The notes below the pieces were generated by a model that was not told the DNA's origin, made no database searches, and saw only the letters and a list, made by a program, of their open reading frames with translations. Position numbers and translations under genes: made by a program. Below, one piece after another: positions 1 to 9,346 of a DNA stretch of 64,000 nt (its first letter is position 1; each line of letters begins with the position of its first letter). This stretch comes from Phenylobacterium deserti. Lineage in GTDB: Bacteria; Pseudomonadota; Alphaproteobacteria; Caulobacterales; Caulobacteraceae. The DNA lies in assembly GCA_943332615.1 (NCBI GenBank), contig CALQQB010000012.1, positions 1-64,000 of the forward strand, given 5' to 3'.

Positions 1-98
1 AGCAGGGCGTGCACCTTGGCCGCCGCCGCCAGGTCCATCTGCGCCAACTGGCCCAGCGCCTGCTGTTCGGCTTCGTGGAGATTGTCCGCGTCGATCAT
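1..98 (-). CDS. 5' end of an unidentified protein, running off the left edge
   Basis: A minus-strand reading frame opens with ATG at 96-98 and stays open to the window edge, giving about 32 residues that begin MIDADNLHEAEQ. The segment is rich in Ala, Gln and Leu and looks helical, without a signal peptide. Codon use resembles the neighbouring genes. Its product cannot be identified from this fragment. The next gene, at 317, reads the other way, so the two would be divergent with about 220 bases between them. Confidence 0.45.
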   Translation of the reverse strand, partial: MIDADNLHEAEQQALGQLAQMDLAAAAKVHAL

Positions 99-316
99 TC
101 GAGCAGTGAAACACATGGGTACGTCAGAATCGGTCGTAGCGGGTGCGGGGCCGGGACGAATTTTGTGGCTGATGGAGCAGCCTTTTGTTCGACCTGTTCG
201 CGCGGTCATGGAGACGTCGTCCGGTTCCCCAATGCGGTTTTGCGGACTGGCCGTGCTGGATCAGGTGCGCGCCTGTTGGGTATCGGGTCCTCGCGGAAGA
301 AGCTTTGCGAATTGCG

Positions 317-997
317 ATGACAGTTCCGGCGGGCCTGCTAGGCCTGACGGGAGCGGGGTCCGAGATGCTGAGCGCGACGCAAGTCTATCCGACCACGATG
401 GCCTTGACGGTCGTCCTCTGGATCGAGGCAGTGGTCTATCTCGGCATCGGCCTGATCGAGCTGTTCGATGACTTCCTGGTCAAGCCGAGACCGTGGATGC
501 GCATCAACGACAGGGCCAACGGCTATGTGGTGCTGTCGCACAAGATTGGCCACAAGATGCACGCCGGCCTGTGCGTGATCCTCGGGTTCGTCGCGCTGAA
601 CGGCCTGCTTGAAGGCGCGGTCACGCGTCTAGACCTGGAACTGATCTTCATCAGCTTCGCGGTGATCATGGCGACGCTGTGGGCGACGCTGCTGCCGGGC
701 CGGCTGGGGCCTGTGGTGTTGTCGCTTAAGCCGGAGTTCTGGCTGCAGATCGTCATGTTCGTGTTGTTTCGCCATCTGGTTCGGCCGCAGGTCCTCGGGC
801 TGTGTCTGGCGCTGAATGCCTGGGGCATCATCGTCTACGTCTTCCATACGAGACGGACTCTGTTTCAGCCCTACACCTACGCCCAGTTGCGCCAGGACTG
901 GGCCGCCGCCGAGGGGGAGGCCGCCGCCGCTAGGTTCGACAAGCTCGCGGGGCGGACGCCGGACGCCGCGCGTCCCGTGGAGGACGCTGCCCCGTAA
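317..997 (+). CDS. Multi-pass membrane protein of unknown function
   Basis: The protein has about 226 residues from the ATG at 317. The frame is open further upstream to 185, but that extension is Arg/Trp/Cys-rich and unlike a real N-terminus, and another ATG lies at 365. Four hydrophobic stretches can be seen: one near the N-terminus (MALTVVLWIEAVVYLGIG), one after a short polar loop, one containing FISFAVIMATLWATLL, and one before a basic tail (LALNAWGIIVYVF). The C-terminal 40 residues are Ala-rich and soluble. This suggests an inner-membrane protein with a cytoplasmic tail. No family is recognised. It is followed by about 330 bases of apparently empty sequence, then mutS on the other strand. 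The start codon is uncertain; the coding call is fairly secure. Confidence 0.6.
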   Translation: MTVPAGLLGLTGAGSEMLSATQVYPTTMALTVVLWIEAVVYLGIGLIELFDDFLVKPRPWMRINDRANGYVVLSHKIGHKMHAGLCVILGFVALNGLLEGAVTRLDLELIFISFAVIMATLWATLLPGRLGPVVLSLKPEFWLQIVMFVLFRHLVRPQVLGLCLALNAWGIIVYVFHTRRTLFQPYTYAQLRQDWAAAEGEAAAARFDKLAGRTPDAARPVEDAAP

Positions 998-1329
998 ATC
1001 ACGGCTCCGGTTCGACCGGATCGAAGGCTAAGCGCGACACGCGAGGGCGCCGGTTGATGCTGTCATCCATGGCCGGCCCCTGCGCTGCAAGCGTGAAGTT
1101 GGCCTGCGGCGCAGCCCCGGATTTCGGCGACATGGTTCCTGTCACGCTCACCAACCGCCAACGGGGACAGGCATGATGTCCCCGCAGATCCCTCGCAGAT
1201 CCGAAGCCTCATTCAGCCTGGGCCAAGGCCTCCTGGAGGGTCAAGTTTCGATCCCACATCGCGTCCCGCCAACCGGCCGCGTGGACCACGAGGGTCTTCC
1301 GTCGCTGCGGCGTCGCCGCTCCCTGGGCG
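998..1329. other. Gap between the membrane protein gene and mutS
   Basis: No convincing gene was found in these 332 bases. Beyond the end of mutS, the minus strand holds a short open frame ending with TGA at 1209-1211. Its last residues read like protein (MWDRNLTLQEALAQAE), but it has no ATG start outside mutS and no clear ribosome site. It is noted only as a possible remnant or micro-ORF. No terminator hairpin with a T-run was seen. Confidence 0.3.
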
Positions 1330-4014
1330 TCACCCCAACAGCCCCTTGAGCCGGTACAGCGCGTCCATCGCCTCGCGGGGGCTCATGCCGTCGGGGTCGA
1401 GGGACTGGAGGGCTTCCTCGACCTTGCTGGGGCCAAACCTCGTCTCGGGTTCGGCGACCGCGGCGAAGAGCGGCAGGTCGTCGAGGTTGGCCGGGCCCGC
1501 GGCTTCGCGCTCCAGGCGTTCCAACACCTGTTTCGCGCGGCCCACCACGCCCGGCGGAATGCCGGCCAGCTTGGCGACCTGGACGCCGTAGCTGCGGTCG
1601 GCGGGGCCCGGGCCGGCCTCGTGCAGGAAGATCAGGTCGCCGTTCCATTCCTTGGCCTTCAGGCTGAGGTTGGAGACGTGGGCCAGGCGGCCCTCCAACA
1701 CCGCGAGTTCGTGATAGTGGGTCGCGAACAGGGCGCGGCAGCGGGTGGTCTCGTGCAGGGCCTCGGCGCAGGCCCAGGCGATGGCCAGGCCGTCGTAGGT
1801 GGCGGTGCCGCGGCCGATCTCGTCCAGGATCACCAGGGAGCGCGGGGTGGCCTGGGTGAGGATGGCGGCGGTCTCCACCATCTCCATCATGAAGGTCGAG
1901 CGGCCCCGCGCCAGGTCGTCGCCGGCCCCGACCCGGCTGAACAGACGGTCCACCACGCCCAGGCGCAGGCGTTTCGCGGGCACGTAGCAACCGGATTGGG
2001 CCAGGACCGCCAGCAGGGCGTTCTGGCGCAGGAAGGTCGACTTACCGGCCATGTTGGGGCCGGTGACCAGCGACAGCCGCGCCCCGCCCACGCCCGCGCC
2101 ATCCAGCCGGCAATCGTTGGGGGTGAAGGCCTCGCCGGCGCGGCGGACCGCGGCCTCGACCACCGGGTGGCGCGCGGCCTCGGCCTCGAACGCCGTCGAG
2201 CGGTCCACGATCGGGCGGGTCGCGCCAACATCGTCGGCCCATTCCGCCAGGCCGGCGGCGACGTCCAGGGTGGCGGCGGCGACGGCGGCGGCCTGGATCA
2301 GCCGGGCGACGCCCGTGGCGGCTTCGCGCCAGGCCTCAAAGGTGTCGAGTTCGATGGCCAGGGCGCGGCCGGCGGCCTGGGCGATCCTGGCGTCCAGCTC
2401 GGCCAGCTCGACGGTGGTGAAGCGGACCTGGTTGGCGAGCGTCTGGCGGTGGATGAACGCAGCGTTCAGCGGGGACTGAAGCAGCGGTTCGGCGGCCTTG
2501 GCGGTGGCCTCGACGAAATAGCCCAGCACGGCGTTGTGGCGGATCTTCAGCGAGACGCCGCTGTCGCCGGCCAGTTGGGCTTCCAGGGCGGCGATGACGC
2601 GGCGGCTGTCGTCGCGCAGGGCGCGGGCCTGGTCCAGTTCGGGGCGGACACCCTCGGCCACGAAGCCGCCGTCTCGGGCCAGGGCGGGCAGGTCCGGGGC
2701 GAGGCCCGCCGCCAGAAGGTCGCGGAATTCGGCGAGGTCGGGGGCGTTGGCGATCTCCAGGGCGAATAGCGCCTGGCCCACCTCGGACGGGGGGATGAGC
2801 AGCGGATCCCTGGTGTCGGCGAACAGGCGGCAGACGGCGGCGCCGGCGGCCAGGCCGTCGCGCAGCGCGCCCAGGTCGCGCGGTCCGCCTCGGCCCAGCG
2901 CCAGCCGGCTCAGCGCGCGCGCCATGTCGGGCACGCCGCGCAGGGTCTCGCGCAGCTTCTGGCGCTGGGGCCGGTGGCCGCAGAACCAGCCGACGGCGTC
3001 CAGCCGCACGTCGATCGCCGCCGGGTCCAGCAGCGGCCGCGCCAGCCGGCTGGCCAGCATCCGCGCGCCGGGGGCGGTGATGGTCCGGTCGATGGCGGCC
3101 AGCAGCGAGCCATCGCGGGCGCCGGAAGTGGCGCGCTCGATCTCCAGGCTGGCCCGCGTCGCCGGGTCGATGACCATGACGTCGCTCTCGCCCGCGCGGC
3201 GCGGGGCGGAGAGGGCGGGGACGCGACCGGCCTGGGTGGTCTCCAGGTGGGCGGCGATCAGGCCCAGGGCCGAGACCTCCGCGCCGGAGAGCGGGCCGAA
3301 GCCGTCCAGGGTCTCGACCCCGTAGAGCCGCTTCAGCCGGGCCTCCGAGGCGCCCGGCTCGGCCAGGGCGCCGGGCATCGGCTGGACAAACCCACCGGCC
3401 GCCTTCAACGCCTGGGAAATCGCCTCGTCAGCGAACAATCGATCTGGAACCAGGATCTCGGAGGGGCCCAGCGCCGCCAGCGCCGAGGCCAACCCCGCGA
3501 CTGTGGTCGCCATGCACTCCACCTCGCCGGTGGAAAGCTCCACGCTGGCGACGGCGGCCGAGCCGGCGCGCACCGACACGGCGGCCAGGCGGTTGGCGCC
3601 GCGCGCGTCCAGCAGGCCGTCCTCGGTCAGCGTGCCCGGTGTCACCACCCGCACCACGTCGCGGCGGACCACGGCCTTGTAGCCGCCCCGGCGCTTCGCG
3701 GTCTCGGCGTCCTCCAGCTGGTCGCAGACCGCGACCTTGAAGCCGGCGCGGATCAGCTTGGCGAGGTAAGCCTCCATGGCGTGCGCCGGGACGCCGCACA
3801 TGGGGATCGGCTGGCCGCCGTGTTGGCCGCGCGCCGTGAGCGTGATGCCGAGCGTCGCCGAGGCCTTCTGGGCGTCCTCGAAGAACAGCTCGTAGAAATC
3901 ACCCATGCGGAAGAACACCAGCGCGTCCGGCTGGCTGGCCTTGGCCTCGAAATACTGGGCCATCACCGGCGTGGCCCCGGCCGCGTCGGGCGTATGGGAA
4001 ATCTGGGCGTTCAT
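1330..4014 (-). CDS. mutS: DNA mismatch repair protein MutS
   Basis: MutS recognises base mismatches and small loops and starts strand-directed repair with MutL. The 894-residue length is usual for the family. The mismatch-reading Phe-Tyr-Glu lies at residues 40-42 in GDFYELF. The connector, lever and clamp domains follow. The ATPase carries a Walker A motif (GPNMAGKST) near residue 650, a Walker B (VILDEIGRG) near 730 and the THYHEL motif after it. The frame is open 13 codons further upstream, but the ATG at 4012-4014 gives the usual short tail before the mismatch-binding domain, so I chose it. The ABC ATPase gene ends about 105 bases upstream. No mutL is in the window. Confidence 0.97.
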   Translation of the reverse strand: MNAQISHTPDAAGATPVMAQYFEAKASQPDALVFFRMGDFYELFFEDAQKASATLGITLTARGQHGGQPIPMCGVPAHAMEAYLAKLIRAGFKVAVCDQLEDAETAKRRGGYKAVVRRDVVRVVTPGTLTEDGLLDARGANRLAAVSVRAGSAAVASVELSTGEVECMATTVAGLASALAALGPSEILVPDRLFADEAISQALKAAGGFVQPMPGALAEPGASEARLKRLYGVETLDGFGPLSGAEVSALGLIAAHLETTQAGRVPALSAPRRAGESDVMVIDPATRASLEIERATSGARDGSLLAAIDRTITAPGARMLASRLARPLLDPAAIDVRLDAVGWFCGHRPQRQKLRETLRGVPDMARALSRLALGRGGPRDLGALRDGLAAGAAVCRLFADTRDPLLIPPSEVGQALFALEIANAPDLAEFRDLLAAGLAPDLPALARDGGFVAEGVRPELDQARALRDDSRRVIAALEAQLAGDSGVSLKIRHNAVLGYFVEATAKAAEPLLQSPLNAAFIHRQTLANQVRFTTVELAELDARIAQAAGRALAIELDTFEAWREAATGVARLIQAAAVAAATLDVAAGLAEWADDVGATRPIVDRSTAFEAEAARHPVVEAAVRRAGEAFTPNDCRLDGAGVGGARLSLVTGPNMAGKSTFLRQNALLAVLAQSGCYVPAKRLRLGVVDRLFSRVGAGDDLARGRSTFMMEMVETAAILTQATPRSLVILDEIGRGTATYDGLAIAWACAEALHETTRCRALFATHYHELAVLEGRLAHVSNLSLKAKEWNGDLIFLHEAGPGPADRSYGVQVAKLAGIPPGVVGRAKQVLERLEREAAGPANLDDLPLFAAVAEPETRFGPSKVEEALQSLDPDGMSPREAMDALYRLKGLLG

Positions 4015-4118
4015 GGACGCCACAAGGCTAAAGGATGGGGCATGGACCCGCACCCCTCGAACGGCGTCCGGCCACCGCCAAGCTGTGGATGGATGACCTC
4101 AGACGGGGCGGGACAGCC

Positions 4119-5063
4119 TCACACCCGCTCCGCCGCGTAGGTCAGCGAGACGAACACGTCCTCCAGGTCCGGGTCCTCGGTGGAGATGTCCTTGATGTGC
4201 AGGCCGGCGGCGCGGATCGCGGCCAGCACCTGCTCGACGCTGGACTGGCCGGTGCGGTAGGTCACCGAGAACCCGCCCGACTTGATCAGCCTGGTCTCGA
4301 AGCCCGCCAGCGTCGGCGCCTCGGTCACCGGCTCCTCGGGCGTCACCAGCACCATGCGGGTGTCCATCCGGGCCAGCAGGGTGGTGGTCGGCTCGCAGGC
4401 CACCACCTGGCCGCGGTTGACGATGGCGATCTGGTCGCAGAGCTCCTGGGCTTCCTCCAGGTAGTGGGTGGTGAGCACGATGGTCACGCCCTTGCGGTTC
4501 AGCTCCAGCACGTAGTTCCAGAGCTGCTTGCGCAGCTCCACGTCCACGCCGGCCGTGGGTTCATCGAGGATCAGCACCGGCGGGTTGTGGACCATGGCCT
4601 TGGCCACCATCAGCCGGCGCTTCATGCCGCCGGACAGCTGGCGGACGTAGGCGTTCTTCTTGTCGGCGAGGCCCAATGCGGCCAGCAGCTCGTCGGATCG
4701 CCGCTCGGCCTTGGGCACCGCGTACATGCCGGCCGCCACCTCCAGCGACTCGCGGGGCGTGAAGAACGGGTCGGCGGCGATCTCCTGCGGCACCACCCCG
4801 ATGGCGGCGCGGGCGTCGCGCGGGTGGGTGTCGATGTCGCGGCCCCAGATCTTCACCGTGCCCGAGGTCTTGCGGCACAGGCCGGCCAGGATGTTGATGA
4901 ACGTCGACTTGCCCGCCCCGTTCGGGCCCAGCAGGCCGAAGATCGAGCCGCGTGGGATGGCCAGGTCCAGCCCCTGCAGCGCCCGCATCTCGGGCGTGGT
5001 CTTGGTGGCGTCGTAGGTCTTGATCAGGCCCTTGGCCTCGATGGCGAATTCGGGGAGGTCCAT
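4119..5063 (-). CDS. ABC transporter ATP-binding protein (ABC-2/YadG-like)
   Basis: This 314-residue ATPase should power an ABC-2 type export or multidrug permease at the inner membrane. It shows Walker A (GPNGAGKST) near residues 46-54, the ABC signature LSGGM near 143, Walker B with DEPTAGVD near 165 and an H-loop (LTTHYLEE). About 100 residues after the nucleotide-binding core form the C-terminal domain seen in single-domain YadG/CcmA-like ATPases. No permease gene lies next to it: mutS is downstream and the upstream neighbour is divergent. Its partner must be encoded elsewhere. The substrate cannot be inferred. The GPNGAGKST core and the start at 5063 are clear. Confidence 0.9.
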   Translation of the reverse strand: MDLPEFAIEAKGLIKTYDATKTTPEMRALQGLDLAIPRGSIFGLLGPNGAGKSTFINILAGLCRKTSGTVKIWGRDIDTHPRDARAAIGVVPQEIAADPFFTPRESLEVAAGMYAVPKAERRSDELLAALGLADKKNAYVRQLSGGMKRRLMVAKAMVHNPPVLILDEPTAGVDVELRKQLWNYVLELNRKGVTIVLTTHYLEEAQELCDQIAIVNRGQVVACEPTTTLLARMDTRMVLVTPEEPVTEAPTLAGFETRLIKSGGFSVTYRTGQSSVEQVLAAIRAAGLHIKDISTEDPDLEDVFVSLTYAAERV

Positions 5064-5155
5064 AAGGTCCTATCGTTGACGGGCGAACGCGTGCTCGCAT
5101 ACCTAGGCGCGCGCCGAGCCTCAGCCAAGCCGGCCGCCTGAAGGTAGTGAAGATC

Positions 5156-5461
5156 ATGGCCCGCAAAGCCGCCGCCCCGACTGTGAACGCCAAGATGGGC
5201 AAGCCCGAACCCACGCCCGCCAAGCCGGCGCTGATCCACGACGCCAACCCGCCCGAGATGATCGAGGTCCGCACCGGCCGCATCGCCTGCGACGGCGTCG
5301 GCGGCGCGCTGGGCCATCCGCGGGTCTGGCTGGAGATGGGCGAAGCCACCTTCGTCGAATGCCCCTACTGCGACCGCCGCTTCGTCCTGGCGCATGGGAC
5401 GGAGGGCCCGGAGGACGAGCGCCTGGCTCCGGGGGTGTACGAGGGCCCGCACGGGCACTGA
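5156..5461 (+). CDS. zf-CHCC zinc-finger protein (NDUFS6-like family)
   Basis: A small soluble protein of 101 residues from the ATG at 5156; an in-frame GTG at 5147 would add three residues. The C-terminal half holds the zf-CHCC pattern: a Cys in RIACDG, a His in GHPRVWLEM, and a final CPYC pair before DRRFVL. Members of this family resemble the zinc-binding NDUFS6 accessory subunit of respiratory complex I and are widespread in alphaproteobacteria. The N-terminal 35 residues are basic and Pro/Ala-rich. A complex I link is family knowledge, not something this neighbourhood shows, since no nuo genes are present. It is divergent from the ABC ATPase and convergent with dnaN. Confidence 0.85.
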   Translation: MARKAAAPTVNAKMGKPEPTPAKPALIHDANPPEMIEVRTGRIACDGVGGALGHPRVWLEMGEATFVECPYCDRRFVLAHGTEGPEDERLAPGVYEGPHGH

Positions 5462-5497
5462 GGCTTGCCTCCCCTCACCGGAACGGGGAGGGGAGCG

Positions 5498-6616
5498 CTA
5501 AACCCGCAGCGGCATCAGGATGTACTGCACATCCGCGTCGCTGGGATCCAGCACCAGCGCCGGGTCGTTGGGCCCGCCGAAGCGGAGCTCCATGTTGCCG
5601 CCGCTGATCTGGTCGGTGATGTCCAAGAGGTAGCGGGCGTTGAACGACAGCTCGAAGGGCTCGCCGTCGTAGTCGATCTCCAGCTCCTCGACCGCCTGGC
5701 CGGCTTCCATGTTGCGCACGGTCAGCACCACGCGGCCTGAGTCGATCGCCATTCGCACCGAGCGGCTCTTCTCCGCCGAGATGGTGGCCACCCGGTCCAC
5801 GGCTTGCGCGAACAGTTTGGCGTCGACCATCACCGTGCGGTTGTTGTCCTTGGGGATCACCCGGCCGTAGTCGGGGAAGTTGCCGTCGATAACCTTCGAG
5901 GTCAGGGCCGCGCCGCCCAGTTCCAGGCGCACCTTCTGCGGGCTGATCTGCAGATCGACGCTCTCGCCGGCGTCTTCGAGCAGGCGGCGGATCTCGTTGA
6001 TGGTCTTGCGCGGCACGATCACGCCGGGGATGCCAGCCGCCCCTTCCGGCGCGGGCATATCCGCCAAGGCCAGGCGCGACCCATCGGTGGCCACGGCGCG
6101 CAGGCGCGGCTGGCCGTCGATGATGATGGTGTGGATGTAGAGACCGTTCAGATAATAGCGCGTCTCCTCCGCCGAAATGGCGAAGCGGGTCTTGTCGATC
6201 AGCCGGATCAGGTCGTTCGCATCGACGCTGATGCGCCCGGCGAAGCCCTCGGCCGACATCACCGGGAAGTCGCCGGCCGGCAGCACCGGCAGGTTGAAGC
6301 GGCTGCGGCCGGCGGCCACCGTCAGGCGCGGGTCGTCGCCCGTGAAGCTCAGCGAGACGTCGGCGCCCTCGGGCAGCTTGCGGACGATCTCGTAGAGGGT
6401 GTGGGCCGGCGCGGTGATCTGGCCGGGCTGGTCCACCTGAGCCAGGGCCTGGTCGATGATCTCCAGGTCCAGGTCGGTCGCCGAAAACGTCAGGCTGTCG
6501 CGCTCTGCCGACAGCAGGACGTTGGACAGGATCGGGATCGTGTTGCGGCGCTCCACGGCGCTCTGCACGTGACCCAGCGCCTTCAGCAACGCCGCGCGTT
6601 CGATCGTCAGCTTCAT
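5498..6616 (-). CDS. dnaN: DNA polymerase III beta sliding clamp
   Basis: DnaN forms the dimeric ring that tethers replicative polymerase to DNA and recruits many repair and cell-cycle proteins. The 372-residue product starts MKLTIERAALLKALG and has the expected three repeated clamp folds, ending in the family-typical PSDADVQYILMPLRV tail. An upstream in-frame extension to 6682 is Ala/Arg-rich and not clamp-like, so the ATG at 6614-6616 is used. dnaA and recF are not nearby, so it is detached from the classical dnaA-dnaN-recF order. It lies about 170 bases downstream of grpE on the same strand. Confidence 0.97.
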   Translation of the reverse strand: MKLTIERAALLKALGHVQSAVERRNTIPILSNVLLSAERDSLTFSATDLDLEIIDQALAQVDQPGQITAPAHTLYEIVRKLPEGADVSLSFTGDDPRLTVAAGRSRFNLPVLPAGDFPVMSAEGFAGRISVDANDLIRLIDKTRFAISAEETRYYLNGLYIHTIIIDGQPRLRAVATDGSRLALADMPAPEGAAGIPGVIVPRKTINEIRRLLEDAGESVDLQISPQKVRLELGGAALTSKVIDGNFPDYGRVIPKDNNRTVMVDAKLFAQAVDRVATISAEKSRSVRMAIDSGRVVLTVRNMEAGQAVEELEIDYDGEPFELSFNARYLLDITDQISGGNMELRFGGPNDPALVLDPSDADVQYILMPLRV

Positions 6617-6786
6617 GTCGGTCCCGGCTCGCGCATTTGCGTCGGCCGAATCAACCGCGGCCGCACGCCCCCCGATACTCAAGGGAGTGGGACATTAGCG
6701 AAATTGCCGAGACGGGAAAGGGGGCGTGACGACAGAATGGCGCCGTCTTCGACCCGGGCCGCGCAAGCTGTGGATGACCGCCGGGA

Positions 6787-7392
6787 TCAGGCCCGCGTAT
6801 CGACCGCGCCGCCCTCGCCGTCGGGCGTCTCGCCGCCCGTGCCGCCGCCATAGGGGTTGGCGGGGGACGCGCCGGCGACCTTGGCGGCGACGACCACCAT
6901 CGCGGGGCGCAGCAGGCGGCCCAGCAGCTCGTAGCCCGCCTGCAGCACCTGGATGACGCCGCCCGGCTCCACGTCGGTCCCGGGCTGTTCCATCACCGCC
7001 TGGTGCTTGTGCGGGTCGAACTTCTCGCCCTTCGCCGGCTCGACCTTCTTCAGGCCGTTTTTCTCGAAGGCGCCAAGCAGCTCCTTGGCGGTCATCTCAA
7101 CGCCGATGACGTAGTTCTTCACCGCCGGGTCGCCGTTGTCGGCCGGGGCGGCCATCATGGCGCGGTCCAGGTTGTCAGCGGCGCCCAGCAGGTCGCGGCC
7201 GAACTTCTGGATGGCGTAGGCGCGCGCGTCGTTCATCTCGCGCTCGGCTCGGCGCTTGGTGTTCTCGGCGTCGGCGGCGTAGCGGAGCACCTGCTCCTTC
7301 AGCGCCCGGACCTCGGCCTGCAGCGCCTCGACTTCCGCATCGACCGAGGGGCCATCGGCCTCCCAGCTGGCGGGCGAATCCTGTTCAGACAT
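6787..7392 (-). CDS. grpE: Nucleotide exchange factor GrpE
   Basis: GrpE releases ADP from DnaK so that the chaperone cycle can restart, and it also acts as a temperature sensor. The 201-residue protein has an acidic N-terminus, a long coiled-coil region (EVEALQAEVRALKEQVLRYAADAENTKRRAEREM) and the C-terminal beta domain with EKFDPHKHQAV. The Gly/Glu-rich tail after residue 180 is probably disordered. It lies 16 bases after hrcA on the same strand, so both are likely made from the heat-shock promoter upstream of hrcA. Its chaperone partners dnaK and dnaJ are about 16 kb away. Confidence 0.96.
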   Translation of the reverse strand: MSEQDSPASWEADGPSVDAEVEALQAEVRALKEQVLRYAADAENTKRRAEREMNDARAYAIQKFGRDLLGAADNLDRAMMAAPADNGDPAVKNYVIGVEMTAKELLGAFEKNGLKKVEPAKGEKFDPHKHQAVMEQPGTDVEPGGVIQVLQAGYELLGRLLRPAMVVVAAKVAGASPANPYGGGTGGETPDGEGGAVDTRA

Positions 7393-7408
7393 ATCTGGCT
7401 CTAGACCT

Positions 7409-8509
7409 TCACGTGTTCATCACCTGACCAAGCACGCGGGCGGTATAGTCCACCAACGGTATGATCCGGGCATAGTTCAATCGGGCCGGGCCGATCACGC
7501 CGATCGCGCCCACGACCTTCTGCGAGCCCGTCATATAGGGCGCCGCGATCACAGCGGAACCCGAAAGGCTGAATAGCCGCGTTTCGGCGCCGATGAAGAT
7601 GCGCACCCCCTCCCCATCGCGGACCCCGTCCAGCAGGGTAATCAGCTGTTCCTTCTGCTCCAGGTCCTCGAACAGCGAGCGCACGCGCTCCAGGTCGCTG
7701 GCGGCCTGGGTGTCCTCCAGCAGGTTGGCGTGGCCGCGGACGATCAAGGCGCGTTCTTCCGCCTCCCCCCCACCCCAGGCGGCCAGGCCGTCCTCCACCA
7801 GCTTGGCGGCGGTGGCGTCCAACTCTTGACGCGCGCGGTCAAGATCCGCGCGCAGGTCGCCGCGCGTCTCGCCCACCGTGCGGCCGCGCATCCGGGCGTT
7901 GAGGAAGTTGGACGCCTCGGTCAGGGCCGACGGCGTCACCCCCATCGGCAGGCGGATCAGGCGATTCTCCACCACCCCGTCGTCGAACACCATGATCGCC
8001 AGGGTCCGGTCGCCGGAGAGCGGCACGAACTCGACATGGCTGACCCCCGCGTCGCGCATGGGGGTCACCACCACGCCCGCGCCGCCGGCCAGGCCAGACA
8101 GGATCGACGAGGCCTCCTTCAGCGCGTCGTCGTAGTTGCGGCCGTGGGCGAGCAGCCGGGTCTCGATCGCGCGGCGCTCATCGTCGCCGACATCGCCCAC
8201 CTCCATCAGCCCGTCCACGAACAGCCGCAGTCCCGCATGGGTCGGCAGCCGCCCGGCGCTGGCGTGCGGCGCGCCCAGCAGGCCCAGCTGGGTCAGGTCC
8301 TGCATGGTGTTGCGGATCGAGGCCGGCGACAGCGAAAGGCCGCCTTTCGACAGGGTCCGCGACCCCACCGGCTCGCCGGTCTCCAGATAGCTCTCCACGA
8401 TTCGCCGGAAGATCTCGCGGGCGCGGGCGTCCATGTCGGCAAGGCTGGGTCCGCGGGCGAACAGGGAATGCGTCACGGCGATGGGAGGCTCAGGCGCGGC
8501 GGCGGCCAT
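7409..8509 (-). CDS. hrcA: Heat-inducible transcription repressor HrcA
   Basis: HrcA represses chaperone operons, chiefly groESL in this group, by binding the CIRCE element, and it needs GroEL to stay active. The 366-residue protein has an N-terminal winged helix (residues about 26-100, with EPVGSRTL and SPASIRNTM), a central dimerisation region and a GAF-like domain. The ATG at 8507-8509 is used; an internal Met at codon 26 ([13 protein letters not shown]) is another possible start and would remove a Pro/Ala-rich leader. No CIRCE element was seen in front of hrcA, grpE or dnaK. It is divergent from rph and heads the hrcA-grpE unit. Confidence 0.95.
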   Translation of the reverse strand: MAAAAPEPPIAVTHSLFARGPSLADMDARAREIFRRIVESYLETGEPVGSRTLSKGGLSLSPASIRNTMQDLTQLGLLGAPHASAGRLPTHAGLRLFVDGLMEVGDVGDDERRAIETRLLAHGRNYDDALKEASSILSGLAGGAGVVVTPMRDAGVSHVEFVPLSGDRTLAIMVFDDGVVENRLIRLPMGVTPSALTEASNFLNARMRGRTVGETRGDLRADLDRARQELDATAAKLVEDGLAAWGGGEAEERALIVRGHANLLEDTQAASDLERVRSLFEDLEQKEQLITLLDGVRDGEGVRIFIGAETRLFSLSGSAVIAAPYMTGSQKVVGAIGVIGPARLNYARIIPLVDYTARVLGQVMNT

Positions 8510-8530
8510 GGACGCGGCCGTCGCGATCTA

Positions 8531-8558
8531 GGATAAGCGCGACCCACACCGGCGCAAG
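8531..8558 (-). promoter_or_regulatory. Heat-shock (sigma-32 type) promoter of hrcA-grpE
   Basis: Reading the minus strand, CTTG (8558-8555) is followed by exactly 17 bases and then CTTATCC (8537-8531). This fits the alphaproteobacterial heat-shock consensus CTTG-N17/18-CYTATNT with only the last base off. Transcription would start about 15-20 bases before the hrcA start codon. The same layout occurs in front of dnaK. The match was made by eye. Confidence 0.6.
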
Positions 8559-8584
8559 CGGCGCCCTGACATGAGCGACATCCT

Positions 8585-9301
8585 ATGCGCCCCTCCGAAC
8601 GCACCCCCGAAATCCTGCGACCGATTACCCTGGAGACCGGGGTGACCCGCTATGCGGAGGGTTCGTGCCTGATCACCGCCGGCCACACCAAGGTGCTGGT
8701 GACCGCCAGCCTGGAGGAAGGCGTCCCCGGCTTCCTGCGCGGCAAGGGCCAGGGCTGGGTCACCGCCGAGTACGGCATGCTGCCGCGCGCCACTCACACC
8801 CGGGGCCGGCGTGAGGCTGCCCAGGGCAAGCAGTCGGGCCGCACCCAGGAGATCCAGCGCCTGATCGGCCGCTCGCTCCGCGCCGTCACCGACATGAAGG
8901 CGCTTGGCGAGCGCCAGATCACCGTTGACTGCGACGTCCTCCAGGCCGATGGCGGCACCCGCACCGCCTCGATCACCGGCGCCTGGGTCGCCCTGCGGAT
9001 CGCCACCAAATACCTGCTCGACGAAGGCGTGATCACCACCGATCCGATCCTCGACCAGGTGGCGGCGATCAGCTGCGGCATCTTCAACGGCGTGCCGGTG
9101 CTGGACCTCGACTACGAGGAAGACAGCAACGCCGAGGCCGACAGCAACTTCGTCCTGACCGGCCGCGGCGACATCGTCGAAGTGCAGGCCACCGGCGAAA
9201 AGCGCGGCTTCAGCCAGGCCGAATTCGACGCCCTGTTCTCGCTCGCCCGCAAAGGCATCGGCGAACTCTGCGAGCTGCAGCGGGCCGCGACCTCAAAATA
9301 G
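8585..9301 (+). CDS. rph: Ribonuclease PH
   Basis: RNase PH is a phosphate-dependent 3'-5' exoribonuclease that trims tRNA precursors and takes part in rRNA turnover, assembling as a hexamer. The 238 residues match the usual family length. Visible hallmarks are the N-terminal [14 protein letters not shown], the [23 protein letters not shown] region that binds phosphate and RNA, and [19 protein letters not shown]. The gene diverges from hrcA across a 75-base gap, an arrangement common in alphaproteobacteria. The rdgB-hemW genes that often follow rph are not present; holA lies convergent downstream. Confidence 0.97.
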   Translation: MRPSERTPEILRPITLETGVTRYAEGSCLITAGHTKVLVTASLEEGVPGFLRGKGQGWVTAEYGMLPRATHTRGRREAAQGKQSGRTQEIQRLIGRSLRAVTDMKALGERQITVDCDVLQADGGTRTASITGAWVALRIATKYLLDEGVITTDPILDQVAAISCGIFNGVPVLDLDYEEDSNAEADSNFVLTGRGDIVEVQATGEKRGFSQAEFDALFSLARKGIGELCELQRAATSK

Positions 9302-9346
9302 CTGCGTCATCCCAGCAGCGGGTGTGGGGGGTGATGTCGTGTGGAG

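Noticed and set aside
2974-4140. Plus-strand frame opposite mutS
   Set aside because: Gly/Gln/Arg-rich shadow of mutS with no ribosome site.
5461-5497. CTCCCC/GGGGAG repeat between the zf-CHCC gene and dnaN as a terminator
   Set aside because: The stem is short, the loop is unmatched and no T-run follows on either strand.
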